In this document: positions 25,757-35,508 of the stretch, piece by piece | Layout of the letters: each line of letters starts with the position of its first letter | How positions within the stretch are numbered: the first letter of the stretch is position 1 | From: NORP309 sp045107085 | Lineage (GTDB): Bacteria; Pseudomonadota; Gammaproteobacteria; Xanthomonadales; Marinicellaceae | NCBI GenBank assembly: GCA_045107085.1 | Contig: JBGCFT010000070.1 | Coordinates: 1 to 63,199 of the forward strand | Length of the DNA: 63,199 bases | Direction of reading: 5' to 3' | The notes under the pieces: model-generated | The model's input: only the letters and a program-made list of their open reading frames with translations | Told to the model about the DNA's origin: nothing | The model's database searches: none | Made by a program: the position numbers and the translations under genes

Positions 25757-25786
25757 AGTAGGAAAAACTTAGTCGTTTTTCCTACT
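25757..25786 (-). terminator. terminator after ppiD
   Basis: A perfect 12-bp stem (AGTAGGAAAAAC with GTTTTTCCTACT) and a 6-nt loop lie 10 bp after the ppiD stop. On the minus strand it is followed by TTTTATTTAT. It should insulate coq7 from ppiD. Confidence 0.8.
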
Positions 25787-25795
25787 GATTATTAC

Positions 25796-27706
25796 TTACA
25801 ATTGTGCTTCTTCAAAAACTTTTTCATTAATATTAATACTGGCATTGTTTCTTAATTCTGAAGTAATATTCATAATTTCATATGATGAAACAGTTCTTTC
25901 TATTTGCGAAGCTATATTATTTTTTTCTTCTTCGCTTAATGAGCTAACATCCGCTACTGATACAGCATTTAGTTTAACCAATGCTAAATCGCTATTATTA
26001 GATTCTACAAAAGTTACATCATTATTTTCTTCATTTAATTTCAATTTAAAAACATTGCTTACTAAATTAAAAGGTTGGTCAGAACCTACTCTTTCAATAT
26101 TGTCAGCAATAGCAACAGTTTTCTCTAATTCAGTCGCTATTTCTTGCATTGATTTTTCTCCAGAATTGATAAGCTCTACATATTTATTTGCTTCTTCCCT
26201 TATAATATCTATAGCTTTTTCAGATTTTATTTTATTTTTGATCGACTCTGATACTTCTTCTAAAGGCTTAGTTACTGGCAAAATATGTTCTTTAATTTGA
26301 ATGTAAGCAATATGATTATCACCTAAATCAATCATTTCGCTAATCTCGTTATCAAGTTTGATCAAGTCACTAAAAGCCACAGATGAAAATTCAGGATTAG
26401 CAGCAATACCCAATCCTCTTCCATTTGCAAAAAGTTCAGTAGCTTGCATAGTTAACCCAGATGTTTCTGCTGCAAGTTCTAGAACATTGTCGGCATCTAC
26501 AATTGATTCATCTAATTGGCTTGCCACTTGTAAAAATCTATCGTTTGCTCTTTCATCTTTAATTTCTTCTATTAAAGAATCTTTAATTTCTTCCAAGGGT
26601 GGAATAGCTGGTTCTTTAATTTCTGAAAGTTTAATTATGTGATATCCAAAAGATGATAAGACGGGCTCTGAAATCTCACCTTCTGACATAGAAAATAATT
26701 TTTCGTCAAAAGCATCAACCATATCGCCTGGTGCAACCCAACCTAAATCACCTCCAGTATTAGCTGAACCTGGATCTTGAGATACTTCTTTGGCAAGTGC
26801 TGCAAAGTCTTCACCAGCATTTAATCTTTCTGCTACCTTATCAATTTCAACTTTCACAGTTTCTTCATCACCATTCACTGGCAATAAAATGTGTTGCGTT
26901 AATCGTTTTTCTGGCGTAGCTAAATTTTCTTTTTTAATGTCATAGAATTCTTGTATGTCATCATCAGAAATATCGATAGTTGTCATTAAAATATCATTTG
27001 ATAATTCAATATAATTAACCGCTACTTGCTCTTCTGTCATGTAATCATTACCGAATTCTTTAAAATGATTATTAATTTCTTCTTCTGTCACTTCAATAGT
27101 ATCAAGGTAGTCAGCTATTGACAATTGTAGATATTCAAAGCTTCTTGTCTGTTTAGATAACTTATATTGGTTTTCAATTTCTAAATTTAATGAAAAAGCG
27201 GTTTGATTAACCATGATAGGAAGAGCCGAGCCTTTAATTTCTTGTTTAATCTCTCTTTGTAGAAGTTCAGCAGATTTTCCAACTTGTGCCAAATAATTTG
27301 CATAAGCTTCTTTGCTGAATTTACCATCAATTTGAAGGCCTTCAGATTGCTCAATATAATTTTTAATGGTTTCTGGAGAAACATCATAGTCAAATTTTTC
27401 GGCCGTTTGCTTGAGTAATTCGACATCTATAATTTGATTCATGACGCTGCGTTTAAAATTTTCTGATTCAAAAAACTCGGAGCCAATATTGTCTCCAAAT
27501 TGACTGGTCATTCTGTTGCGTTGAGCTTGTGCTGCTTGATTGAACTTAGCTACTGATATTTTTTCTCCGTTGACAGTGGCTGCACTGTCAATATTTGGTG
27601 ATAATAATGAACCACTTACACCCCAAAAAGCGAATGCAATAATTAAAATACCCATGACTATCTTAGCGCCGAGTCCATTTGATTTTTGTTTAATATCTCT
27701 TAACAT
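25796..27706 (-). CDS. ppiD: periplasmic folding chaperone PpiD (SurA-N and parvulin domains)
   Basis: This 636-residue protein is anchored by one N-terminal transmembrane helix (VMGILIIAFAFWGVSG, about residues 17-32). A SurA-N-like chaperone region with MTSQFGDNIGSEFF and a parvulin-like domain near residues 265-360 follow (TQHILLPV, DFAALAKEVSQDPGSA, GGDLGWVAPGDMVDAF, GYHIIKL). PpiD works at the Sec translocon exit on outer-membrane proteins; its own isomerase activity is weak or absent in E. coli. It is located after hupB and the tRNA pair, the usual clpX-lon-hupB-ppiD order. Confidence 0.93.
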   Translation of the reverse strand: MLRDIKQKSNGLGAKIVMGILIIAFAFWGVSGSLLSPNIDSAATVNGEKISVAKFNQAAQAQRNRMTSQFGDNIGSEFFESENFKRSVMNQIIDVELLKQTAEKFDYDVSPETIKNYIEQSEGLQIDGKFSKEAYANYLAQVGKSAELLQREIKQEIKGSALPIMVNQTAFSLNLEIENQYKLSKQTRSFEYLQLSIADYLDTIEVTEEEINNHFKEFGNDYMTEEQVAVNYIELSNDILMTTIDISDDDIQEFYDIKKENLATPEKRLTQHILLPVNGDEETVKVEIDKVAERLNAGEDFAALAKEVSQDPGSANTGGDLGWVAPGDMVDAFDEKLFSMSEGEISEPVLSSFGYHIIKLSEIKEPAIPPLEEIKDSLIEEIKDERANDRFLQVASQLDESIVDADNVLELAAETSGLTMQATELFANGRGLGIAANPEFSSVAFSDLIKLDNEISEMIDLGDNHIAYIQIKEHILPVTKPLEEVSESIKNKIKSEKAIDIIREEANKYVELINSGEKSMQEIATELEKTVAIADNIERVGSDQPFNLVSNVFKLKLNEENNDVTFVESNNSDLALVKLNAVSVADVSSLSEEEKNNIASQIERTVSSYEIMNITSELRNNASININEKVFEEAQL

Positions 27707-27746
27707 AATTTCAACTTTATAAATCTATTTTTTAATGATAAAAAAA

Positions 27747-27770
27747 AAGAGTGTCATATGACACCCTTTT
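27747..27770 (-). terminator. terminator of the tRNA-Val/tRNA-Asp transcript
   Basis: On the minus strand an 8-bp stem with one G-U pair, built around GTGTCATATGACAC (27751-27764), is followed by nine U residues. It lies just after tRNA-Asp and ahead of ppiD, so ppiD needs its own promoter. Confidence 0.85.
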
Positions 27771-27777
27771 TTTATAA

Positions 27778-27854
27778 TGGCGGAGTGGACGGGACTCGAA
27801 CCCGCGACCACCGGCGTGACAGGCCGGTATTCTAACCAACTGAACTACCACTCC
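27778..27854 (-). tRNA. tRNA-Asp (anticodon GTC)
   Basis: A 77-nt cloverleaf on the minus strand: acceptor GGAGTGG, anticodon loop CTGTCAC giving GTC, T-arm GGGTTCGAGTCCC and an encoded CCA end. It lies 5 bp after tRNA-Val. Confidence 0.96.
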
Positions 27855-27859
27855 AATTT

Positions 27860-27935
27860 TGGTGGGTGCTGAGGGGATCGAACCCCCGACCCTCGCCTTG
27901 TAAGGGCGATGCTCTCCCAGCTGAGCTAAGCACCC
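27860..27935 (-). tRNA. tRNA-Val (anticodon TAC)
   Basis: A 76-nt cloverleaf on the minus strand: acceptor GGGTGCT, D-arm TAGCTCAGCTGGGAGAGC, anticodon loop CTTACAA giving TAC, T-arm GGGGGTTCGATCCCC and an encoded CCA. It follows hupB, as in Xanthomonadales. Confidence 0.96.
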
Positions 27936-27982
27936 AGTATTTCTACTGTTGTAAGTAATAATTATTACTTACTAAGGGTAAT

Positions 27983-28255
27983 TTAGTTTAATGCGTCTTT
28001 TAATGCTTTACCAGCTTTAAAAGATGGAACGTTAGCCGCTTTAATTTGAATCGTTTCGCCAGTTCTAGGGTTACGACCTTTACGTGCTGCGCGTTGTTTT
28101 ACAGAAAATGTTCCAAAACCTATAAAAGATAAAGATTCTCCACCTTTTAAACAATCTGTAATTGTTCCAATCATTGCATCGAAACATGATGCTGCTGTAG
28201 CTTGTGACACGTCAGCTTGATCTGCAACTGACTTTATAAAATCTGCTTTTTTCAT
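27983..28255 (-). CDS. hupB: DNA-binding protein HU-beta
   Basis: This 90-residue histone-like protein bends and compacts DNA as a dimer. Family signatures are the GFGTFSVKQRAARKGRNPRTGE block and the DNA-binding arm proline in AANVPSFKAGKALKDALN. Its length equals that of E. coli HU. It lies between lon and the tRNA pair and is probably a separate transcript, since the gap to lon is 180 bp. Confidence 0.96.
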   Translation of the reverse strand: MKKADFIKSVADQADVSQATAASCFDAMIGTITDCLKGGESLSFIGFGTFSVKQRAARKGRNPRTGETIQIKAANVPSFKAGKALKDALN

Positions 28256-28435
28256 TATAACTTTAACTCCAATTTATGTAATATTAATCACCAAATAAAT
28301 GATTAATTATGTATTATTTGTTCAGTATTAATTCCGAAACCGAATTGTATACTATTACAATCCATATGTGGTATTTTATTTAGAAAAATTGTCCCTTTTT
28401 AGTCTTTTTTATGAATTAATTCCAAATTATATTGG

Positions 28436-30838
28436 TTAATGACTAAATGGTTCTTGTGATGGATTATCTAAGCCATCTTTTACATTGACCATCAGATGGA
28501 AATCTTCGTCAGATATGGGCTTTAACTCATTTTCTAACGCCACATCAAACACTTCATCAATGTATTTAACTGGAATAATTTCTAGTTCATTTTTAACCTG
28601 AACGGGCATTTTAATTAAATCTTTGGTATTGTCAAATGGAATTATGACTTTTTTTATTCCGCCGCGTAATGCAGCCAATAATTTCTCTTTAAGTCCTCCA
28701 ATTTCTAACACTTTACCTCTCAATGTAATTTCACCCGTCATCGCTACATCTGCTCTTACTGGATTATTGGTTAATGCAGAAACTAATGCAACACACATTC
28801 CAATTCCAGCACTGGGACCATCTTTAGGAGTAGCACCTTCTGGCACATGAATATGGATATCTTTTTTCTTTAGGGAATTAATATCAATGCCTAAAGACTG
28901 TGATTTGGACTTGACCATTGAAAATGAGGTGTGTATAGATTCTTTCATCACCTTACCCAAATGACCAGTTAAGGTTTGTTTGCCATTTCCAGATAAGACT
29001 GTAGATTCAATGTGTAATAATTCTCCACCAACCTCTGTCCAAGCTAATCCTGTGACCATACCAACTTCATTTTTTAGTGTTGCCTTTCCATAGTTAGTTT
29101 TACGCACGCCTAAAAATTCACCAATGTTTTTAATTGAAACATTTACTTTTGTCACTTCAGGATTCGTTAAGATTTCTTTTACAACCTTGCGACAAACTTT
29201 AGATATTTCTCTTTCAAGATTTCTTACGCCTGATTCTTTGGTATAGTACCTGATAATTTCGGTAATTCCTGCTTTGCTAAAATTGAGTTCTTTATTCAGC
29301 AAACCATTGGCCTTTATTTGTTTTGGTATCAAATATCTTTTTGCAATTTCAACTTTTTCTTGTTCTGTATATCCAGGAATCCTAATAATTTCCATACGAT
29401 CTCGCAGTGGACCAGGGATATTAAGTGAATTTGCAGTGGCAATGAACATTACCTCAGATAAATCAAATTCTACGTCTAAATAATGATCTGCAAATGTATT
29501 ATTTTGTTCTGGATCCAAAACTTCTAATAATGCTGAAGATGGATCGCCTCTGAAGTCTGCATTCATTTTGTCTAATTCATCTAACAACATGAGTGGATTG
29601 CACGTCTTTGCCTTTGTGATATTTTGTATAATACGACCTGGCATAGAACCAATGTATGTTCGTCTATGGCCACGAATCTCAGCTTCGTCTCGAACACCAC
29701 CTAAAGACATTCGACTGTAAGTTCTACTTGTGGCTTTGGCTATCGATTTGCCCAATGATGTTTTACCAACACCAGGTGGACCAACCAAACACATAATTGG
29801 GCCTTTCATTTTATCCATGCGTTTTTGAACCGCTAAAAATTCAAGAATTCTCTCTTTAACATCATCTAAACCAAAATGATCTTCATCAAGAATTTTTTTA
29901 GCTTGTATTAAATCAGTATTTATCTCTGTTCTTTTATCCCAGGGCAAGCTCAGTAAAGTTTCAAGGTAATTTCTAACAACAGTTGCTTCCGTCGACATAG
30001 GAGGCATCATCTTTAACTTTTTAAATTCAGCCATAACTTTTTCTTTGGCTGCTGGTGTAAAATGAGTATTTTTAATTTTGCTTTCTAACTCACCATGTTC
30101 CGAGTTATTTTCATCAATGTCAGTCAGCTCTTTTTGTATCGCTTTTATTTGTTCATTAAGATAATACTCTCTTTGATTTTTTTCAATTTGAGTTTTGACT
30201 CTTCCGCGAATTTTTTTCTCCATCTCCATCATTTCAAGCTCAGTATCTAGCAGAGTTAATAGAGACTCTAAACGAAGACCAATATTACTTTGCTCTAATA
30301 GCTTTTGTTTCTCACTGAGTTGAATATTGATATGAGCTGAAATCGTATCAGTTAATTTTTCAGCATCTTCGAGTGATGTGATTGAATTTAACAATTCTTT
30401 TGGGATTTTTTTATCTTGCTTTGCGTATTTTGCAAAATTGTCTTTTAGTGATCTCACTAATACTTTCACTTCATTAGCATCTTTAACGGTTTCTTGAGCA
30501 AAATCAGTATATTCAGCCACAAAATATTCAGAATCCAAAAGTTTTTTTAATGACACACGTTGACTGCCTTCTATTAAAACTTTATGGGTGCCATCTTGTA
30601 GTTTGACCATTTGTAAAATAGTTGATAACGTACCCGTGGTATAGATATCTGATATTTTCGGATCATCTGTTTCAGCTGTTTTTTGAGCTACCAAAATTAT
30701 AGGAAGGCTGTCCTTCATTGCTGATTCTAAGGCATTAATTGATTTTGGTCGGCCTACAAATAATGGCACAACCATACCTGGAAAGACGACTACGTCTCTC
30801 AATGGTAATACTGCTGCTTTATTTAGTTTATCTGTCAT
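28436..30838 (-). CDS. lon: ATP-dependent protease Lon
   Basis: Lon degrades misfolded and regulatory proteins in the cytosol. With ATG 30838 (MTDKLNKAAVLPLRD) the protein is 800 residues; 12 more codons are open upstream but not family-like. Order: N-terminal substrate-recognition domain to about residue 300, AAA+ module with Walker A GPPGVGKTS and Walker B LMLLDELDKM, then the serine-lysine protease domain with the catalytic Ser in PKDGPSAGIGM and Lys in the following LRGKVLEIGGLKEKL block. It lies 41 bp after clpX and is probably co-transcribed. Confidence 0.96.
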   Translation of the reverse strand: MTDKLNKAAVLPLRDVVVFPGMVVPLFVGRPKSINALESAMKDSLPIILVAQKTAETDDPKISDIYTTGTLSTILQMVKLQDGTHKVLIEGSQRVSLKKLLDSEYFVAEYTDFAQETVKDANEVKVLVRSLKDNFAKYAKQDKKIPKELLNSITSLEDAEKLTDTISAHINIQLSEKQKLLEQSNIGLRLESLLTLLDTELEMMEMEKKIRGRVKTQIEKNQREYYLNEQIKAIQKELTDIDENNSEHGELESKIKNTHFTPAAKEKVMAEFKKLKMMPPMSTEATVVRNYLETLLSLPWDKRTEINTDLIQAKKILDEDHFGLDDVKERILEFLAVQKRMDKMKGPIMCLVGPPGVGKTSLGKSIAKATSRTYSRMSLGGVRDEAEIRGHRRTYIGSMPGRIIQNITKAKTCNPLMLLDELDKMNADFRGDPSSALLEVLDPEQNNTFADHYLDVEFDLSEVMFIATANSLNIPGPLRDRMEIIRIPGYTEQEKVEIAKRYLIPKQIKANGLLNKELNFSKAGITEIIRYYTKESGVRNLEREISKVCRKVVKEILTNPEVTKVNVSIKNIGEFLGVRKTNYGKATLKNEVGMVTGLAWTEVGGELLHIESTVLSGNGKQTLTGHLGKVMKESIHTSFSMVKSKSQSLGIDINSLKKKDIHIHVPEGATPKDGPSAGIGMCVALVSALTNNPVRADVAMTGEITLRGKVLEIGGLKEKLLAALRGGIKKVIIPFDNTKDLIKMPVQVKNELEIIPVKYIDEVFDVALENELKPISDEDFHLMVNVKDGLDNPSQEPFSH

Positions 30839-30879
30839 AATTTTCTTTGTGTTCTTATTGCATGATTCATGCATAAAAT

Positions 30880-32160
30880 TTAATTTTCGTTTACAACTTT
30901 TGCAACGCTGTCTCTGACTAATATTGGGTTATTGCCTTCTTCAATTACTGCTCGATCAATAACAACTTTTTTGACATCATCCATATCAGGAATTTCATAC
31001 ATAATGTCTAATAAAGCTTTTTCCATGATTGTTCTCAAACCACGGGCACCCGTTTTTCTTTTCATTGCTTTTTTAGCAATCGCAACCAAGGCATCATCTC
31101 TTATATCAAGCTCTACTTCGTCTAATTCAAACATATAACTGAATTGTTTTGTTATTGCATTCTTAGGTTCAACTAGTATTCTGACCAAAGCTTCTTCATT
31201 AAGCATTTCTAAGGTAGCAGTAACGGGCAATCTTCCTACAAATTCTGGAATCAATCCATAGCTTACGAGATCATCTGGTTGCAATCCATCAAACAAAGCC
31301 AAACTTTCCGTTTCTGATTTCTTTTGTTTCACATCTGCTGAAAAACCTATTCCAGTTTGATGTGATCTTTTTTCAATAATTTTTTCTAAGCCAGAAAATG
31401 CTCCTCCGCATATGAACAAGATATTTTTAGTGTCAACTTGTAAAAATTCTTGCTGAGGATGCTTTCTACCACCTTGTGGAGGAACTGAAGCCACTGTGCC
31501 TTCAATAAGTTTTAGTAAAGCTTGTTGAACGCCTTCGCCAGATACATCACGGGTGATTGAAGGGTTTTCTGATTTTCTCGATATTTTATCTATTTCATCT
31601 AAATAGACAATCCCACTTTGAGCTTTATCAACATCATAATCGCATTTCTGAAGTAGTTTTTGTATGATGTTTTCAACATCTTCCCCGACATAACCAGCTT
31701 CGGTTAATGAAGTAGAATCGGCTATGGTAAATGGTACATTCAAAACCCTAGCCAATGTTTCAGCTAACAAAGTCTTGCCCGAACCAGTTGGCCCAACTAA
31801 AAGAATATTTGATTTTGCAAGTTCAACTGAGTCTTTGTTCTTTTTTGCAGATATATTTGATTTGACTCTTTTATAGTGGTTATACACAGCAACAGAAAGT
31901 ACTTTTTTTGCGTGCTCTTGCCCTATTACATAATCATTTAAATATTCGTGAATGGTTTTTGGAGACGGTAAAGCTGTTTCTTCTTCAGAAATAGCCTCAT
32001 CAAATTCTTCGGTTATAATTTCATTGCATAAATCTACACATTCATCACAAATGTAAACACTTGGTCCTGCAATTAATTTTGGAACTTCTTGCTGGCTCTT
32101 ACCACAAAAACTGCAGTGTTTTAATTCCTCTGTTGAGCCATCGTTACTTTTTTTTGTCAT
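30880..32160 (-). CDS. clpX: ATP-dependent Clp protease ATP-binding subunit ClpX
   Basis: This 426-residue unfoldase has the N-terminal C4 zinc-binding domain (CSFCGKSQ and CDECVDLC), the AAA+ module with Walker A GPTGSGKT and Walker B LDEIDK, and the pore loop GYVGED. It carries the IGF tripeptide (TGIGFSAD) that docks into ClpP, so a ClpP should exist even though no clpP is adjacent; the usual order is tig-clpP-clpX-lon. A 393-bp non-coding stretch separates it from nuoN. Confidence 0.96.
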   Translation of the reverse strand: MTKKSNDGSTEELKHCSFCGKSQQEVPKLIAGPSVYICDECVDLCNEIITEEFDEAISEEETALPSPKTIHEYLNDYVIGQEHAKKVLSVAVYNHYKRVKSNISAKKNKDSVELAKSNILLVGPTGSGKTLLAETLARVLNVPFTIADSTSLTEAGYVGEDVENIIQKLLQKCDYDVDKAQSGIVYLDEIDKISRKSENPSITRDVSGEGVQQALLKLIEGTVASVPPQGGRKHPQQEFLQVDTKNILFICGGAFSGLEKIIEKRSHQTGIGFSADVKQKKSETESLALFDGLQPDDLVSYGLIPEFVGRLPVTATLEMLNEEALVRILVEPKNAITKQFSYMFELDEVELDIRDDALVAIAKKAMKRKTGARGLRTIMEKALLDIMYEIPDMDDVKKVVIDRAVIEEGNNPILVRDSVAKVVNEN

Positions 32161-32553
32161 TTTTTATTACTACCACTTTTAAAGTCAGTGTTATCATTTT
32201 CAAGGAATAATCTATTTGATTGTTTCTTTTAATTATATTCCTCAATTAATTTTTAGGTGTTACTGTTACTATTCTACTAAATTTATACAATTGTATAAGT
32301 GAATATTGCTAATTTAATTGAAAAACCAAGCAATACTTAGATATATGGACGATTATTAATAAGTAAAGATGTATAAACTGCTTTTTTAAGTTACTTTTTT
32401 CCTAAGGCTTAAACTCTATGAAATAACAACCGTTAAATATTATTTTCAAATTGCACCCTTTTGCATCGCAACCATATATCAACTCAGTTACTCATTATTT
32501 TACACAAAAAAAAACCCAACTGAATTGGGTTTTTTAGTGTATTTGATTGAACT
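32161..32553. other. 393-bp non-coding stretch between nuoN and clpX
   Basis: It holds the nuo operon terminator (32508-32536) at the nuoN side and should hold the clpX promoter on the other. No open frame of note, no clpP remnant and no repeat was recognised. The sequence is very AT-rich. Confidence 0.6.
32508..32536 (-). terminator. terminator of the nuo operon
   Basis: The 7-bp stem AACCCAA (32513-32519) with TTGGGTT (32525-32531) is followed on the minus strand by a run of T. It lies 18 bp after the nuoN stop. A-rich and T-rich flanks would let it act in both directions. Confidence 0.85.
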
Positions 32554-34002
32554 TTATAACGTATTGATGGCTTTAATACAATATGAAATAATCGATGGAA
32601 TAAAAATAAGTAACCCAACTTGTAAAAGAGCATTAAAGCTCAGTATTGATTTAACGTCAAATCCAGCTGTAATTTCTTGATCACTTTCAGATTCATCAAA
32701 ATACATGGTTTTGATGATTTTCAAATAATAAAATGAGCCGATTACGGCAAATACTACTGCAATGCCTGCTAAAACATAAAATCCTTGTTTAACCACCGCT
32801 TCTAATACCAATAATTTTGATACAAAGCCAACTAATGGAGGAAAACCTGCCATTGATGCAATAATTAATAGCATCATAAAAGCAAACCAACCATTTCGTT
32901 GATTCAAGCCTTTAAAATCGGAAATTTGTTCGGCTTCAAATCCTTTACAAGACAGTACAATTATCATACCAAAACCTGCAGCACTCATTAATGCATAGGT
33001 AATGATGTAAAACATTGACGCTGAATAGCCTTCTGCACCACCCAAAAATCCAAGTAACATAAAGCCAATATGTGAAATGGTAGAATAAGCAAATAAGCGC
33101 TTAATATTAGTTTGTTGTAGTGCAAACAAATTACCTATAATGATTGATAACATAGCAAGCACAGCAACGATGTGTTGCCAATTTTCAAATAGACCTTCTA
33201 AACTTTGAGCCAAAATTCTAATAGCAAAGGCAAAGGCTGCTATTTTAGGAGCAGATGAAATAAATAAAGTTGAGGCTGTTGGAGCACCATGGTAAACATC
33301 AGGAACCCACATATGAAAGGGAGCTGCGCCTAATTTAAAAGCCACACCAACCATTATAAATACTAAGCCAAACACCAATAATATATTGTCTTGTATATTG
33401 GTCATATTTGCAGCAATTTGATCAATTTGTAAAGTACCGACGGCACCATAAATCATAGACATACCATACAATAACATGCCTGAAGCAATGGCACCAAGAA
33501 TGAAGTATTTCATTGCTGACTCATTTGAAAGCTTGTTATCGCGGTCATAGGCAACTAAGGCATATGAGCTTAAGGCGAGAAGTTCAAGACCAAGATATAA
33601 AGTGATATAATTATATCCTGAAATCATAATCATGATGCCCAACATACCAAATAACATCAGTGCAAAAAACTCACCTTTAAATATATTTTTGTTGCGTAAA
33701 TATTGTTTGGAATAGATAAAAACAAATAACATTACGCAATAAACAGTGATTTTTAAGATATCTCCCATGTAGTCACGGACAAAATTACCATTAAATAAAA
33801 CCTGAGTGACAAGCTCATTTGTGCCCATATGACTTTTAGCAGTAGCAATAGCAGCAAATATTACACCCACTACAGATGTTAAGACCAATAAACCACCTTT
33901 ATCAGATTTTGTAAATAATCCCAGTAATAATACTGTACATGCAGTTGCCAGAATTATTAATTCTGGAAAAATTGGGGTTAATTCAGACCAAGTAATATTC
34001 AT
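32554..34002 (-). CDS. nuoN: NADH-quinone oxidoreductase subunit N
   Basis: This 482-residue antiporter-like proton-pumping subunit has about 14 transmembrane helices. Typical blocks are YLGLELLALSSYALVAYDR with the channel Glu, FHMWVPDVYHGAPT and STISHIGFMLLG. It is the last gene of the complex I operon, 3 bp after nuoM, and a terminator follows. Confidence 0.96.
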   Translation of the reverse strand: MNITWSELTPIFPELIILATACTVLLLGLFTKSDKGGLLVLTSVVGVIFAAIATAKSHMGTNELVTQVLFNGNFVRDYMGDILKITVYCVMLFVFIYSKQYLRNKNIFKGEFFALMLFGMLGIMIMISGYNYITLYLGLELLALSSYALVAYDRDNKLSNESAMKYFILGAIASGMLLYGMSMIYGAVGTLQIDQIAANMTNIQDNILLVFGLVFIMVGVAFKLGAAPFHMWVPDVYHGAPTASTLFISSAPKIAAFAFAIRILAQSLEGLFENWQHIVAVLAMLSIIIGNLFALQQTNIKRLFAYSTISHIGFMLLGFLGGAEGYSASMFYIITYALMSAAGFGMIIVLSCKGFEAEQISDFKGLNQRNGWFAFMMLLIIASMAGFPPLVGFVSKLLVLEAVVKQGFYVLAGIAVVFAVIGSFYYLKIIKTMYFDESESDQEITAGFDVKSILSFNALLQVGLLIFIPSIISYCIKAINTL

Positions 34003-34005
34003 AGA

Positions 34006-35508
34006 TTAAACCTTTGACACAGAAATTTGTTCAATTAAATGTTCTACTGAAACGCGCATAACATCAATTAAGGGCTCTGGATAAACCCCAAGAAATAGGA
34101 CAGCAATGGCTAGAATTGCCAAAATAAATGTTTCACGCTTGTTAATATCTGTTAATTGTGAAACAGCTTCGCTTTTCACCTCTCCAAAAACAACACGTTT
34201 TACCATCCACAACGAATAAGCTGCTCCAAAAATTAGTGTTAATGCTGCTAAAAAGGCAAACCAAAAGTTGGCTTGGAAGCTACTTAATATAATCATAAAT
34301 TCACCAACAAAACCTGAAGTCCCTGGCAAACCTGCATTACTCATGGCAAAGAATACAAAAAATGCACCAAAGAAAGGCATGGTGTTGATGACACCACCAT
34401 AATTACGTATTTTACGTGTATGCATACGATCGTATAAAACGCCCACACATAAAAATAAAGCTGCTGAAATAAAACCATGGGACACCATCTGAACCATAGC
34501 TCCTTCTAATGCCATGTTAGTATCTCCATTTTTCATGACTAAAGCAAAAGCAATAAAAATCCCCAACGTAACAAAACCCATGTGAGAAATTGATGAATAA
34601 GCGATGAGCTTTTTCATGTCCTTTTGTACCATTGCTATTAATCCAATATAAACAATAGCAATTAAAGACAAAGCAATGACAATCCATGCCAAATCATTGC
34701 TGGCATCAGGAGTAATCGGCAATGAAAACCTCATAAAACCATAACCTCCAATTTTCAACATGATGGCTGCCAGAACAACAGAACCTGCTGTTGGCGCTTC
34801 TACGTGAGCATCTGGTAACCATGTATGGACTGGGAACATAGGAATTTTTACAGCAAAAGCTAAGAAAAATGCCCAAAAGATCCAGAATTGTTCTTGCATT
34901 GTTAATGTCAAACCGGCCATTTCGGCAATATTCCAACTACCGCCTTTCATGTAAAGATAGATAAGCGCAATCAGCATAAACACTGATCCAAAAAACGTGT
35001 ATATAAAAAACTTTATCGTTGCATAAACTCTATTAGGGCCACCCCAAATACCAATTATCAAGAACATGGGGATCAGCATTGCTTCAAAGAATATATAAAA
35101 GAGCAAGGCATCTTGTGCACAAAAAACGCCAATCATCATAGATTCTAATATTAAAAATGCCGCCATAAATTGATGCACGTTTTTCTGGATAACTTTCCAA
35201 GCAGATAATACTGTTAAAACTGATATAAACGTTGTTAGGACAACTAATGGCATTGCAATACCATCAACACCTAAATGATAGTTTATATTGAGTGAAGGTA
35301 TCCATGCTATCTTTTCAACAAACTGCATATCTGCTGTGGTGCTATCAAAATATACCCACAATGGAATACTTATTAACAAAGTCACAACTGAAGTTAACAT
35401 AGCAAGCATTTTAACTATGCCTTGTCTATTTGGACCCAAGGCAAGAATTGCAAAGGCTGCTATAATTGGCAACCAAATTAATAAGCTTAATAACGACCAA
35501 GTGTTCAT
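34006..35508 (-). CDS. nuoM: NADH-quinone oxidoreductase subunit M
   Basis: This 500-residue antiporter-like subunit pumps protons in the membrane arm. It has the family blocks FYIFFEAMLIPMFLIIG, HTWLPDAHVEAPTAGSV, LKIGGYGFMRF and YSSISHMGFVTLG. The start overlaps the nuoL stop by 4 bp, and nuoN follows after 3 bp. Confidence 0.96.
   Translation of the reverse strand: MNTWSLLSLLIWLPIIAAFAILALGPNRQGIVKMLAMLTSVVTLLISIPLWVYFDSTTADMQFVEKIAWIPSLNINYHLGVDGIAMPLVVLTTFISVLTVLSAWKVIQKNVHQFMAAFLILESMMIGVFCAQDALLFYIFFEAMLIPMFLIIGIWGGPNRVYATIKFFIYTFFGSVFMLIALIYLYMKGGSWNIAEMAGLTLTMQEQFWIFWAFFLAFAVKIPMFPVHTWLPDAHVEAPTAGSVVLAAIMLKIGGYGFMRFSLPITPDASNDLAWIVIALSLIAIVYIGLIAMVQKDMKKLIAYSSISHMGFVTLGIFIAFALVMKNGDTNMALEGAMVQMVSHGFISAALFLCVGVLYDRMHTRKIRNYGGVINTMPFFGAFFVFFAMSNAGLPGTSGFVGEFMIILSSFQANFWFAFLAALTLIFGAAYSLWMVKRVVFGEVKSEAVSQLTDINKRETFILAILAIAVLFLGVYPEPLIDVMRVSVEHLIEQISVSKV

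Noticed and set aside
28261..28310. Inverted repeat ATTAATC...GATTAAT upstream of hupB as an operator
   Set aside because: Seven-base AT-only arms with an 11-base spacer are expected by chance in such AT-rich DNA.
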